Assembly (NCBI GenBank): GCA_027487385.1
Contig: JAIYDS010000169.1
Location: forward strand, 1-44,296
DNA from: Acetobacteraceae bacterium
GTDB lineage: Bacteria > Pseudomonadota > Alphaproteobacteria > Acetobacterales > Acetobacteraceae
Direction: 5' to 3'
DNA length: 44,296 bases
Position 1 is the stretch's first letter; every line of letters starts with the position of its first letter. Below the pieces are notes generated by a model that was given only the letters and a program-made list of their open reading frames with translations, did not search any database and had not been told where the DNA came from. Positions 1 through 9,991 of this stretch are shown piece by piece. The translations under genes and the position numbers were made by a program.

Positions 1-78
1 CCCCCGCCCACCGCGGCACCGGCCGCCGCCGCCCCGCGGGGCGGCGTCTCGCGCACGCCGCTGCCGCCGCCGCGCTGA
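1..78 (+). CDS. C-terminal tail of an unknown Pro/Ala-rich protein (partial)
   Basis: Frame 1 is open from the window edge to a TGA at 76-78 and would encode about 25 residues, rich in Pro, Ala and Arg and ending TPLPPPR. The composition fits the low-complexity tail of a secreted or membrane-anchored protein, but high-GC DNA gives such frames by chance, so this is only a possible gene end. The 50 bases between it and the next start show no clear terminator. Confidence 0.3.
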   Translation, partial: PPPTAAPAAAAPRGGVSRTPLPPPR

Positions 79-128
79 TCGCCGCCCCTGCCGTTTCGTT
101 GCGCGCGGGATTGGTCTAAAGCTGCGCG

Positions 129-629
129 GTGCCCGAGACGCTGCCTTTCTGGAAGACCAAGCCGCTTGACGCGATGACCCGCGCCGAATGGGAAAGCCTT
201 TGCGATGGCTGCGGCCGCTGCTGCCTGCACAAGCTGCGCGAGGACGATACGGGCCGCCTGCACCACACCGAGATCGCCTGCCGCCTGCTCGACACCGCGA
301 CCGCCCGCTGCACGGACTACGCGAACCGCAAGCGCCGCGTGCCGGACTGCATCCGCCTGACACCCGCGCGGCTGCAGAAGATTGATTGGCTGCCGCCGAC
401 CTGCGCCTATCGCCTGATCGCCGAGCGGCGGGATTTGCCGGAATGGCATCCGCTGCGGTCTGGCGACCCCGAAAGCGTGGTCCGCTCGGGCGTTTCCGTG
501 CGCGGCCGCGTCGTGCCGGAGCGCGCCGCCGGCGCCACCGAAGACCACATCGCCACCTGGCCGGGCAACTGGCCAAAACGCGCGGGCGTGAAGCCCGCCA
601 TCGGTTCATTGGAAGGAACTGCCCCATGA
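129..629 (+). CDS. YcgN/UPF0260 family cysteine-cluster protein
   Basis: This 166-residue protein belongs to the YcgN (UPF0260) family of small cytoplasmic proteins with a conserved cysteine cluster, presumed to bind metal; the molecular role is not established. The signature CDGCGRCC (C25, C28, C31, C32) is intact, and further cysteines sit near residues 51, 61, 74 and 92. The GTG start at 129 is preferred over the ATG at 174 because the family N-terminus (an FW pair followed by a Met-x-x-x-EWE segment) is then complete. The stop overlaps the start of the next gene by 4 bases (ATGA), so the two are probably cotranslated. The C-terminal part (SVRGRVV and a WPGNWP segment) also fits the family. 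Assignment is by motif; function is unknown. Confidence 0.85.
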   Translation: MPETLPFWKTKPLDAMTRAEWESLCDGCGRCCLHKLREDDTGRLHHTEIACRLLDTATARCTDYANRKRRVPDCIRLTPARLQKIDWLPPTCAYRLIAERRDLPEWHPLRSGDPESVVRSGVSVRGRVVPERAAGATEDHIATWPGNWPKRAGVKPAIGSLEGTAP

Positions 630-1567
630 AGGACGCCCTGTTCGGCGGCATCAACGCCGCCGTGCTCACCGCGATGACGCCCGACTTCACGCCCGATCTC
701 GACCGCATGGCGAAGCACGCCAAGTGGCTGCTGGCCAATGGCTGCAATGGCCTGGGCATCATGGGCACGACGGGCGAGGCCAACAGTTTTTCCGCCACCG
801 AGCGCAAGCAGATCCTGGAAGGGCTGATCGCGCGGGGCGTGCCCGCCTCGACGATGATGCCGGGCACCGGCGTCTCCTCCCTGACGGAGACGGTGGAACT
901 CACCATCCACGCGCGCGAGCAGGGCTGCCGTGGCGTGCTGCTGCTGCCGCCCTTCTACTACAAGAACCCCTCCGATGACGGCCTCTTCGCCTGGTTCGAC
1001 GCGGTGGCGAAGCGCGTGGGCGGTGGCATCGCCCTCTATCTCTATCATTTCCCGCAGCAATCCGCGGTGCCCTTCAGCCTCTCGCTGATCGGCCGCCTGC
1101 TCGATGCGCATCCCGGCGTCTTCAAGGGCGTGAAGGACAGCTCGGGCGATTACGCGAACATGAAGGCGATGATTGACGCCTTCGCCAGCCGCGGCTTCGA
1201 GGTCTATTCGGGCTCCGACGAATACGTCCAGAAGATCCTGGCCGAGGGCGGCGCCGGCTGCATCACCGCGGCTTCCAACTGCAACAGCCATTGGGGCGGC
1301 ATCGTCTATGCCAAGCGCACCGGCCCCGAGGCCGATGCGGCCCAGGCCATGCTGACCGCAACCCGCCGCGCCGCGACCGCCGTGCCGCTCATCCCCGGCC
1401 TGCGCGAGATCATCGCGCGCAGCACCGGCGATGATGGCTGGCGCGTGATCCGCCCGCCGCATCTGCCGCTCTCCAAGGAGGATGGTGACAAGGCCTGGGC
1501 CACCTGGCTGGCCACCGGCGCCCTGCCGCTGCCGGGCATGCCGGCCTTGAAGCAGGCGGCGGAGTAG
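626..1567 (+). CDS. Dihydrodipicolinate synthase family class I aldolase
   Basis: This 313-residue protein is a member of the DapA/NAL family of (beta/alpha)8-barrel class I aldolases, which form a Schiff base with pyruvate or a similar keto acid. Visible signatures are GTTGE at residues 47-51, a Tyr at 140 (YLYHF) in the position of the catalytic tyrosine, and the Schiff-base lysine K170 in [10 protein letters not shown]. Length is normal for the family. It starts with ATG at 626, overlapping the upstream stop. The pairing with a cupin gene 5 bases downstream and the nearby Bug receptors fits a sugar-acid or keto-acid catabolic enzyme better than lysine biosynthesis, but the substrate cannot be read from the sequence. 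A true DapA is a less likely alternative. Confidence 0.85.
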   Translation: MKDALFGGINAAVLTAMTPDFTPDLDRMAKHAKWLLANGCNGLGIMGTTGEANSFSATERKQILEGLIARGVPASTMMPGTGVSSLTETVELTIHAREQGCRGVLLLPPFYYKNPSDDGLFAWFDAVAKRVGGGIALYLYHFPQQSAVPFSLSLIGRLLDAHPGVFKGVKDSSGDYANMKAMIDAFASRGFEVYSGSDEYVQKILAEGGAGCITAASNCNSHWGGIVYAKRTGPEADAAQAMLTATRRAATAVPLIPGLREIIARSTGDDGWRVIRPPHLPLSKEDGDKAWATWLATGALPLPGMPALKQAAE

Positions 1568-1572
1568 GCGCG

Positions 1573-1887
1573 ATGAAGGAGCCGCTGCGCTGCCGGGAGC
1601 CGGCGGTTCCCGTCCTGCAGATTGATGACGACAAGGTCCGCGTCATCCGCTGGGATTTCGGCCCGGGCGCCGAGACCGGCTGGCACCGGCATGGCTGGCT
1701 CTACGTCGTCGTGCCGATGATGGATGGGGAGCTTCTGGTGGAATACCCCGACGGCACCACCAGCACCTCCGTGCTCAAGAAGGGCGAGGCCTACCACCGC
1801 GTTGCCGGCGTGGAGCATAATGTGGTGAATGCGGGTGCCGGCCCGCTGAGCTTCGTCGAGACCGAGGTCAAGGCCTTCCCGGGCTGA
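1573..1887 (+). CDS. Small single-domain cupin
   Basis: A 104-residue single-cupin protein. Motif 1 is GWHRHGW with H38 and H40; the glutamate usually found four residues later is replaced (Y44 region). Motif 2 carries H82 in GVEHNVVNAG. Three histidines could still hold a metal, so it may be a small isomerase, dioxygenase or sensor-like cupin, but no specific reaction can be assigned. It begins 5 bases after the aldolase stop, with GGAG about 8 bases before the ATG, so it is probably in the same operon and may act on the same compound. Confidence 0.8.
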   Translation: MKEPLRCREPAVPVLQIDDDKVRVIRWDFGPGAETGWHRHGWLYVVVPMMDGELLVEYPDGTTSTSVLKKGEAYHRVAGVEHNVVNAGAGPLSFVETEVKAFPG

Positions 1888-1932
1888 GGCCGCGCAACCC
1901 CGACCGTGGGTGACACACTGAGGAACGCCAAG

Positions 1933-2751
1933 ATGTCCGAGACTTCCCTGCCGCCGCTGCTGCTCATTGGCTGCGGCAAGATGGGCGGCGCCATGCTCGC
2001 CGGCTGGCTGGAACTGGGCCTGCCGGCCGAGACGGTGGTGGTGGAGCCGCATGAAGCCGCCATGGCGGGTTTCGCCGGGCGCGTCCGCCATGTGGCCAGC
2101 ATCGCGGAGATTCCGGCGGGCTTTGCCCCGGCCGCCGTGATCCTCGCGACCAAGCCGCAGGAGGCGCCGAAGGCGCTGCCGGGCCTCGCGCATCTCGTGG
2201 CGCCGGAGACGGTCTTCGTCTCGATCATGGCCGGCCGCACCGTCGCCAGCATGACCGCCCTGCTGGGCGAGGGCGCGCGCATCATCCGCGCCATGCCGAA
2301 CACGCCGGCCGCGCTGCGGCTGGGCTTCACCGTCGCCTGCCCGGGCCCGGGCGTGAGCGAGGCGCAGCGCGCCCTGGCGGACCGCCTGCTGGGCGCGATC
2401 GGCGAGGCCGCCTGGGTCGAGGAGGAGGCCCTGATCGATCCCGTCACCGCCGTCTCCGGCGGCGGCCCGGCCTATGTCTTCCTGCTGGCCGAGGTGATGG
2501 AGAAGGCCGCCATCAGCCAAGGCCTGCCGCCCGAACTCGCCCGCCGCATGGCGCGCGCCACCGTCGCGGGCTCCGGCGCGCTGCTGGGCGCGAGCCCGGA
2601 AGAGGCCGCGCAGTTGCGCCGCAACGTGACCAGCCCGGGCGGCACGACCGAGCGCGCCCTTGCCGTCCTGATGCGCGCGGAAGCCTGGCCCGCGCTGATG
2701 GAGGAGGCCATCGCCGCCGCCACCGCGCGCTCGCGCGAATTGGCGGGGTGA
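1933..2751 (+). CDS. proC: Pyrroline-5-carboxylate reductase
   Basis: ProC reduces 1-pyrroline-5-carboxylate to L-proline with NAD(P)H in the cytoplasm, the last step of proline synthesis. The 272-residue product has the N-terminal Rossmann motif (LIGCGKMGGAM), the MPNTPAA segment, SGGGPAY, and the C-terminal signature around NVTSPGGTTERAL. ATG at 1933 is chosen over an in-frame GTG at 1906 because AGGA lies about 8 bases upstream and the fold begins soon after. It follows the cupin by 45 bases on the same strand, so it may be read from the same transcript. Nothing unusual is seen. Confidence 0.93.
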   Translation: MSETSLPPLLLIGCGKMGGAMLAGWLELGLPAETVVVEPHEAAMAGFAGRVRHVASIAEIPAGFAPAAVILATKPQEAPKALPGLAHLVAPETVFVSIMAGRTVASMTALLGEGARIIRAMPNTPAALRLGFTVACPGPGVSEAQRALADRLLGAIGEAAWVEEEALIDPVTAVSGGGPAYVFLLAEVMEKAAISQGLPPELARRMARATVAGSGALLGASPEEAAQLRRNVTSPGGTTERALAVLMRAEAWPALMEEAIAAATARSRELAG

Positions 2752-2855
2752 GGGCTCGCCGCGACGGCGGCAGGGTGTTCGAAGGGCCGGCCCCATTGCC
2801 TTGGCCGTCGCGGAGCGAGCGTCATGACGAGCCATGACAGCCAGGAGCATGCGCC

Positions 2856-3974
2856 ATGGGGATCATCGATCAGTCACAGGTGAAGCTGCCTTCGCCCAGC
2901 CGATTCGCCGATGCGAGTTTCGGTGGCCGATACAATTTCCTGACCCTCACGCGGCGGGTCGAGCAAAGCGTCCACCTGGTGGAAAAGCCGCTGGCCTATG
3001 CGCGCACCCTGCAACGTCTGCGGCAGCCCACCTGGTATCTGGAGTATTACGACCATCCGGGGTGCCGCGCCTTCCGCCAAGGCATGTGCGAAGCCATTGC
3101 AAGGCTGGGCGGCAAGCTGGTCTATCATTCCCACTTCCAGCGTCATGAGCCGGATCCTGCGTCCATCGCGCTGCGCTGGCACAGTCACGGCAAGAAGAGC
3201 CGGGTTTTCCATTACAAGGAGGCCTATCTGCCGCATCTGACGCTGCTGGATTGCGAGGGCTATTCGGGGTGGTCCGAGATCGGGACGGATAAGAAATCCA
3301 TCAAGAAGGACTATCCCGAGCCCGCCATCGCCAATGAGTTTTTTGAGAACAAAATCATCCCTTTTCTGCGGGAACGTATCTCCAAATACGCTCAATCCAA
3401 TGAGCCGTTCGATCATGCTCCCGGCTATGTCTTCGTCGCCATGCAGATGATGAATGACGCCGTGATTGAGCATAAATTCGAAAAAGACTATATTTCCTCC
3501 ACCAAGAACTTCATTAAATTTCTAAGCGAAAAAAATCTAAAGGTTGTGATCAAGCGTCATCCCAATTGTCGAGCTGAAGAGATGGCGAGGTTCATTCGAA
3601 ATCTGGCCGAAGCGGGGATGGCAATCGAAACAAGATCGTCCATTCACGACATCATTCCGGGCGCAAGGGCCGTGGTCACCTTGAACTCTGGGGTAGGTTT
3701 CGAAGCGCTGCTTTACGAAAAGCCAGTGGTCAGTCTCGGCCGATCCGATTACGGGGACGCGACCTTCCTGCTGCGCGATACGCGCAGTTCGGAGGCGGAG
3801 ATGGCCAAGGCCCATGAGTTCATCATGCGGGGGCAGGCCCCGGAGGGCTTGCGGCAGCATCTCTTTGTCATGATGACGAAATACCAGGTGGATTGCCGTG
3901 AGGACAGCGCCTTCGACCGCGCCGCGCTGCGCATGCTCTGCCTCTATCACCTGGACAATCCGATGACGCTGTGA
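2856..3974 (+). CDS. Capsule polysaccharide export-like (KpsC/KpsS-type) protein
   Basis: A 372-residue protein resembling the capsule polysaccharide synthesis/export family (KpsC/KpsS, Pfam Capsule_synth). The recognisable part is the C-terminal half: VVIKRHPN, then about 55 residues later ARAVVTLNSGVGFEALL followed by EKPVVSLG, the GT-B-like signature of KpsC/S proteins that build the Kdo linker on lipid carriers. The N-terminal half is less familiar. AGGAG lies about 10 bases before the ATG. The middle of the gene (about 3300-3740) is far richer in A and T than anything around it, with codons such as AAA, ATA and TTT that are rare elsewhere here. This points to acquisition by transfer or exchange of this domain. 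No other capsule genes are in view, so the role is uncertain. Confidence 0.6.
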   Translation: MGIIDQSQVKLPSPSRFADASFGGRYNFLTLTRRVEQSVHLVEKPLAYARTLQRLRQPTWYLEYYDHPGCRAFRQGMCEAIARLGGKLVYHSHFQRHEPDPASIALRWHSHGKKSRVFHYKEAYLPHLTLLDCEGYSGWSEIGTDKKSIKKDYPEPAIANEFFENKIIPFLRERISKYAQSNEPFDHAPGYVFVAMQMMNDAVIEHKFEKDYISSTKNFIKFLSEKNLKVVIKRHPNCRAEEMARFIRNLAEAGMAIETRSSIHDIIPGARAVVTLNSGVGFEALLYEKPVVSLGRSDYGDATFLLRDTRSSEAEMAKAHEFIMRGQAPEGLRQHLFVMMTKYQVDCREDSAFDRAALRMLCLYHLDNPMTL

Positions 3975-4034
3975 TCGGGCAGGCGCTGGCCCCGGCCGGA
4001 GGTTTCCCCCCGGGCGGGACCGCGGGTTCGGGAA

Positions 4035-5021
4035 TCAGCTCTCCGCGCGGATATTGTTGGCGCGCACCACCTCGCCCCAGCGCGTGTAATCCTGCGCCAT
4101 CATCCGGCCCATATCCTCGGCGGTGCCGCCGCCCGGCTCATCGCCGCGGCTGGTCATGCGCTCGCGCGTCGCGGGGTCGGCCAGGGCGGCGTTCAGCGCG
4201 GCGTTGATGCGGGTGACGATCTCGGGCGGCGTGCCCCGCGGGGCGAAGAGGCCGATCCAGGCATAGAAGGCGAAGTCCCGCAGCCCCTGCTGCTCTGCCG
4301 TCGCGATGTCGGGGAAGGCGGGGCTGCGGGTGCGGCCCGTGGCCAGCGCGCCGCGCAGCTGGTTGGCCTGGATGAAGGGGGCGACGACCGAGGCGCCGTC
4401 GAACATCAGGCTGAAGCGGCCGGCGATGAAATCCGCCATGGCCGGGCCCGAGCCGCGATAGGGCACATGCGTCATCTCGGGCTTGCCGATCCGGTCGCGG
4501 AACAGCTCCATGGCGATATGCGTCAGGCTGCCCGCGCTGGCCGAGCCGTAGTTGATCGAGCCGCGCGGCTGGGCGGCGATCCAGGCCCGCAGCTCGGCCA
4601 GGTTGCGCACATTCATCGAAGGATGCGTGCAGAGGATGAGCGAGGATTGCAGCGCGAGGCCGATCGGCACCATCTCGCGCGGATCAATGGTCATCCCGTC
4701 CATGGTGTGCGGGTTGATCGCCATGGGGGAAATATTGCCCGCCAGGATGGTGTAGCCATCGGGGCGGGAGCGCATCACCGCCTCCGTGCCGATATTTCCG
4801 CCAGCGCCGCCGCGATTGTCGATGGCGACGGCCACGCCCAGCGCGTTCTGCATGCCCGCCTGGATGACCCGCGCGGCGAAATCCGTCTGCCCGCCCGGCG
4901 GGAAGCCGACGATCATCGTGATGGGTCGCGTCGGGTTCCAGATGCCCTGGGCCCGCACCCAAGGTGCGGACAGGACGGTCCCGGCCAGCGCAAGGCCGCC
5001 GCGGCGGGTGATCGCATGCAT
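4035..5021 (-). CDS. Bug/TctC family periplasmic solute receptor 1
   Basis: A 328-residue exported receptor of the Bug (TctC) family, the extracytoplasmic binding component of tripartite tricarboxylate-type transporters. A twin-arginine-like N-terminus (TRRGGLALAG) ends in an AxA-type cleavage region (VRAQG). The family hallmarks follow: RPITMIVGFPPGGQTD, DNRGGAGGNIGT, and HVPYRGSGPA. GGGAG sits about 10 bases before the ATG. The ligand cannot be told; Bug proteins bind mostly carboxylates, amino acids or nicotinate-like compounds. No TctA/TctB membrane subunits are nearby, which is common for this family in Acetobacteraceae and Burkholderiales. It lies convergent with the capsule-like gene (60-base gap) and downstream of the coiled-coil gene. 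Confidence 0.92.
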   Translation of the reverse strand: MHAITRRGGLALAGTVLSAPWVRAQGIWNPTRPITMIVGFPPGGQTDFAARVIQAGMQNALGVAVAIDNRGGAGGNIGTEAVMRSRPDGYTILAGNISPMAINPHTMDGMTIDPREMVPIGLALQSSLILCTHPSMNVRNLAELRAWIAAQPRGSINYGSASAGSLTHIAMELFRDRIGKPEMTHVPYRGSGPAMADFIAGRFSLMFDGASVVAPFIQANQLRGALATGRTRSPAFPDIATAEQQGLRDFAFYAWIGLFAPRGTPPEIVTRINAALNAALADPATRERMTSRGDEPGGGTAEDMGRMMAQDYTRWGEVVRANNIRAES

Positions 5022-5058
5022 GTTCGTTTCTCCCTGGTCTGACGCGGATGTAACGCGA

Positions 5059-5077
5059 CTTGGCGCCTGGCGCCAAG
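5059..5077. promoter_or_regulatory. Perfect 9-bp-arm palindrome upstream of Bug receptor 1
   Basis: CTTGGCGCC-T-GGCGCCAAG is a perfect inverted repeat with a single-base centre, 38 bases upstream of the receptor start and 11 bases after the end of the coiled-coil gene. It has no T-run on the minus strand, so it is a weak terminator candidate and could equally be an operator for the receptor gene. Confidence 0.35.
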
Positions 5078-5087
5078 ACCATCCGGA

Positions 5088-6338
5088 TCAGCGCGGGGGC
5101 TGCGCGGCGCGGGCCTCCGTCAGCTCACGCTGCGCGGTTTCCAGCGCGGTGCGCAGCTGGGCCAGATTGGCCTCGGTGGCGGTCAGCCGGGCCTGGAGGG
5201 CGTTGCGCTCGGTGGTGGCGGCGGCCTGGGCCTGGGTGGCGGCGGTGAGGCGGGCCTGGAGGGCGTCGCGCTCGGTGGCGGCGGCGGCCTGGGCCTGGGT
5301 GGCGGCGGTGAGGCGGGCCTGGAGGGCGTCGCGCTCGGTGCCGGCGGCGGCCTGTGCCTGGGTGGCGGCGGTGAGGCGGGCCTGGAGGGCGTCGCGCTCG
5401 GCGGCGGCGGCGGTCTGCGCCTGGGTGGCGGCGGCCAGGCGGGTCTGCAGGGCGTTCCGCTCCGTGGTGGCAGCGGCCTCAGCGCTGGTGAGGCGGGCTT
5501 GCAGGGCGTTGCGCTCCGCCGTGGCCGCGGCCTGGGCCTGGCTGGTCGCGGCTTCGGCGGCGGTGAGGCGGGTTTGCAGCGCCGTGCGCTCGGCCGCCGC
5601 CGCGGCCAGGCGCTGGTCGCGCTGGCCGATCTCGGCGGTGGCCGTGGCCACCGCCTGGGCGGTTGCGGCCTCGGCCGTGCGCAGACGGCCTTCCAGCGCG
5701 GCGATCGCGGCCAGGCGCTGGTCGAGCTCGGCGCGCATGGCAGCACCCTCGAAGCGGGCGAGGTCCAGATCCGTCCGCAGCGCCGCAGCCTCCGCCTCGC
5801 TGCGGGCCTCCATCGCGGCGAGGGCCAGAACCAGGGCGGCCAGACGCTCCCGCGCCTCGCGGAAGCGGGCCGGGGCGGTGGCGGCGAGGCTGCCGGGGGC
5901 GGGGCTCAGCGCCTCGGCCAGCATCTGGCAGCTGCGCAGTTGCCGCTCGCCCGAGAAGATGCCCCCGGTCAGTTCAAAGCGCGTGTCGGAGGTGGCGGGG
6001 CCGGCGAAGCGGATGCTCCAGCGCTCGCCGCCACGGTTGCGCTCCAGCACCGCGGTCATGCGGCCCTCCTCGACGCGCCCGGTGAAGCGGCTGATATCCT
6101 CGGCTCCCTGCGCGGTGCGGGCGGTGCGCGTGCGGGTCACCGCATTCTGCGCGATGGGGGCGGTGAAACGGTCGGTGAAGGCGGCCTGCGCGCCATTGGC
6201 GGCGCAGCTCATGGTGAATTGCCAATTCCCGTCATACTCGACCGCCTGCGCCGGCGCGGCCAGCAGGAACAGGGCGCCGGCCAGCGCCGCGGGGCGGGCC
6301 ATGGCGTGGCGGGCGGACATCACAAGGCTCTGGCGCAT
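5088..6338 (-). CDS. Secreted coiled-coil repeat protein, function unknown
   Basis: A 416-residue protein with a hydrophobic signal peptide (ARPAALAGALFLLAAPAQA) and then a globular N-terminal region of about 140 residues starting VEYDGNWQF, with two cysteines (in MSCAANG and RSCQM). From about residue 160 to the end it is a predicted long coiled coil, highly rich in Ala, Glu, Arg and Gln. Its core is a tandem of 21-residue units of the type ERDALQARLTAATQAQ plus five residues, that is exactly three heptads each. The start at 6338 is chosen because GGAGAG lies about 10 bases before it; the frame is open further upstream without a good ribosome binding site. I do not recognise a named family. 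An envelope structural or scaffolding role is plausible, but this is inference. Confidence 0.75.
   Translation of the reverse strand: MRQSLVMSARHAMARPAALAGALFLLAAPAQAVEYDGNWQFTMSCAANGAQAAFTDRFTAPIAQNAVTRTRTARTAQGAEDISRFTGRVEEGRMTAVLERNRGGERWSIRFAGPATSDTRFELTGGIFSGERQLRSCQMLAEALSPAPGSLAATAPARFREARERLAALVLALAAMEARSEAEAAALRTDLDLARFEGAAMRAELDQRLAAIAALEGRLRTAEAATAQAVATATAEIGQRDQRLAAAAAERTALQTRLTAAEAATSQAQAAATAERNALQARLTSAEAAATTERNALQTRLAAATQAQTAAAAERDALQARLTAATQAQAAAGTERDALQARLTAATQAQAAAATERDALQARLTAATQAQAAATTERNALQARLTATEANLAQLRTALETAQRELTEARAAQPPR
5211..5462 (-). repeat. Four tandem 63-bp units inside the coiled-coil gene
   Basis: Four near-identical 63-base units (5400-5462, 5337-5399, 5274-5336, 5211-5273) each encode 21 residues beginning ERxALQ. 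Flanking units of 54 and 75 bases and a partial last unit are diverged copies. The high DNA identity suggests recent duplication and likely copy-number variation between strains. Confidence 0.85.
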
Positions 6339-6423
6339 CGGCGGAAGGCTCTCCGATCGGTTGGACGGGCGGGACGGCCCGGGGCGCGCAGAAAAGCAGG
6401 GAATGCCATGTCTCACAATCTGT

Positions 6424-7338
6424 TCATTTCGGCGGCCCGCCGCCCGCGCTGAAATGGGCGAGCCGCCGCGCGATCACCTCGCCCACCGCCTCCACCGCCG
6501 CGCGGCGCGGGAAGCTGGCGCGCCAGACGATCCGCACCTCGCGCCCTGCCGCTGTGGCGAGCGGGCGCAGGACAATGCCCGCATCCTGCGCGACGCCGGC
6601 CGCGAGGCCCGGGATGAGGGTGGTGCCATAGCCGGCGGCGACCATGTTCAGCAGGGTGGGCAGGCTCGCCGCGCGCAGCGAGCCGCCAAGGCCGCCCGCC
6701 TGGCCGCAGGCCGCCAGCGCCTGGTCGCGCAGGCAATGCCCATCCGCCAGCACCAGGATGTCCCGCGCCAATTCGGTTTCGTCCAGGCTCTCCCGCGCGG
6801 CGAGCGGGTGCTCGGGCGGCAGGGCGGCCAGGAAGGGCTCGGCGAAAAGGGCGCGGCTGGCCAGGTCCGGCTCATCCACCCCGGTCGCCAGCAGGGCGGC
6901 ATCCAGCCCATGGCCGCGCAACCGGTCGAGCAGGGCGGCGGTCTGGTCCTCCCAGGGCTCGATCTCCAGCAGCGGCAGGGCGGCACGCAGGGGGGCGAAG
7001 ACCAGCGGCAGGAGATAGGGCGCGAGCGTGGGAATGATGCCAAGCCGCAGCCGCCCGGCCAGGGGGTCCCGCAGGTGATGCGCCATGGCGAGGATGGCAT
7101 CCGCCTCGGCCACGGCGGCGCGGACATGGCCGAGCAGCGCCTCGAAGGCGGCGGTCGGCACCACGCCCTTGCTGGCGCGTTCGAAGAGGGTCAGGCCCAG
7201 CTCCTCCTCCAGCTTGCGCAGCTGGACGGAGAGGGTGGGCTGGCTGACGCCGCAGGCCTCGGCCGCCTGGCCGAAATGCCCGTGCTCGGCCAGGGCGAGG
7301 AGGTAGCGGAGGGCGCGCAGGTTCATGTTGACTGCCAT
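6424..7338 (-). CDS. oxyR: OxyR hydrogen-peroxide-sensing LysR regulator
   Basis: A LysR-family regulator of 304 residues with an N-terminal winged helix-turn-helix (about residues 6-65; QAAEACGVSQPTLS) and a LysR substrate domain. The peroxide-sensing pair is present: C202 in DGHCLRDQAL and C211, nine residues apart exactly as C199 and C208 of E. coli OxyR, followed by the family segment LLNMVAAGYGTTLIP. It should therefore form an intramolecular disulfide on H2O2 exposure and activate genes such as katG, which is divergently transcribed next door. Start at 7338; an alternative ATG at 7326 gives a protein four residues shorter. Neither has a strong ribosome binding site. The operator 10 bases upstream implies autoregulation. 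Confidence 0.93.
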   Translation of the reverse strand: MAVNMNLRALRYLLALAEHGHFGQAAEACGVSQPTLSVQLRKLEEELGLTLFERASKGVVPTAAFEALLGHVRAAVAEADAILAMAHHLRDPLAGRLRLGIIPTLAPYLLPLVFAPLRAALPLLEIEPWEDQTAALLDRLRGHGLDAALLATGVDEPDLASRALFAEPFLAALPPEHPLAARESLDETELARDILVLADGHCLRDQALAACGQAGGLGGSLRAASLPTLLNMVAAGYGTTLIPGLAAGVAQDAGIVLRPLATAAGREVRIVWRASFPRRAAVEAVGEVIARRLAHFSAGGGPPK

Positions 7339-7347
7339 GGAATGATG

Positions 7348-9777
<2,430 letters not shown>

Positions 9778-9845
9778 CGCGGGGCGGAGCGGCGGCGCGC
9801 GGTGGGGAGACCTGCCGCGCGCCGTTTGCGTTTTGGAGAGAGAAA

Positions 9846-9972
9846 GGGCCTCCGGCGGCTGGGGCCGGGGCCCCAGACCCTATTTTATATTTTCATTCAA
9901 TAACTTGTGAGAATATTTCCCCGGGAATGGGGTCTGGGGCCCGTGGCCCCAGCCGCCGGAGGCCCCTTTTTT
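9846..9972. terminator. Bidirectional terminator made of two inverted family A repeats
   Basis: Two copies of the family A module (GCCTCCGGCGGCTGGGGCC, a short spacer, then GGCCCCAGACCC) face each other at 9846-9880 and 9929-9965 around a 48-base AT-rich centre. Each arm can also form its own GGGGCC/GGCCCC hairpin. A run of six or more T follows the right arm (9966-9972), and the left flank gives a short T-run on the minus strand. It lies between convergent katG and Bug receptor 2 and can end both transcripts. Confidence 0.8.
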
Positions 9973-9991
9973 GGTCCCCGTGAGGCCCGCC

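Noticed and set aside
3975..4034. Terminator between the capsule-like gene and Bug receptor 1
   Set aside because: The gap is GC-rich with partial dyads, but no stem followed by a T-run could be drawn convincingly.
5197..5600. CRISPR-like regular repeats
   Set aside because: The 63-base periodicity is in-frame coding sequence for coiled-coil units; there are no distinct spacers.
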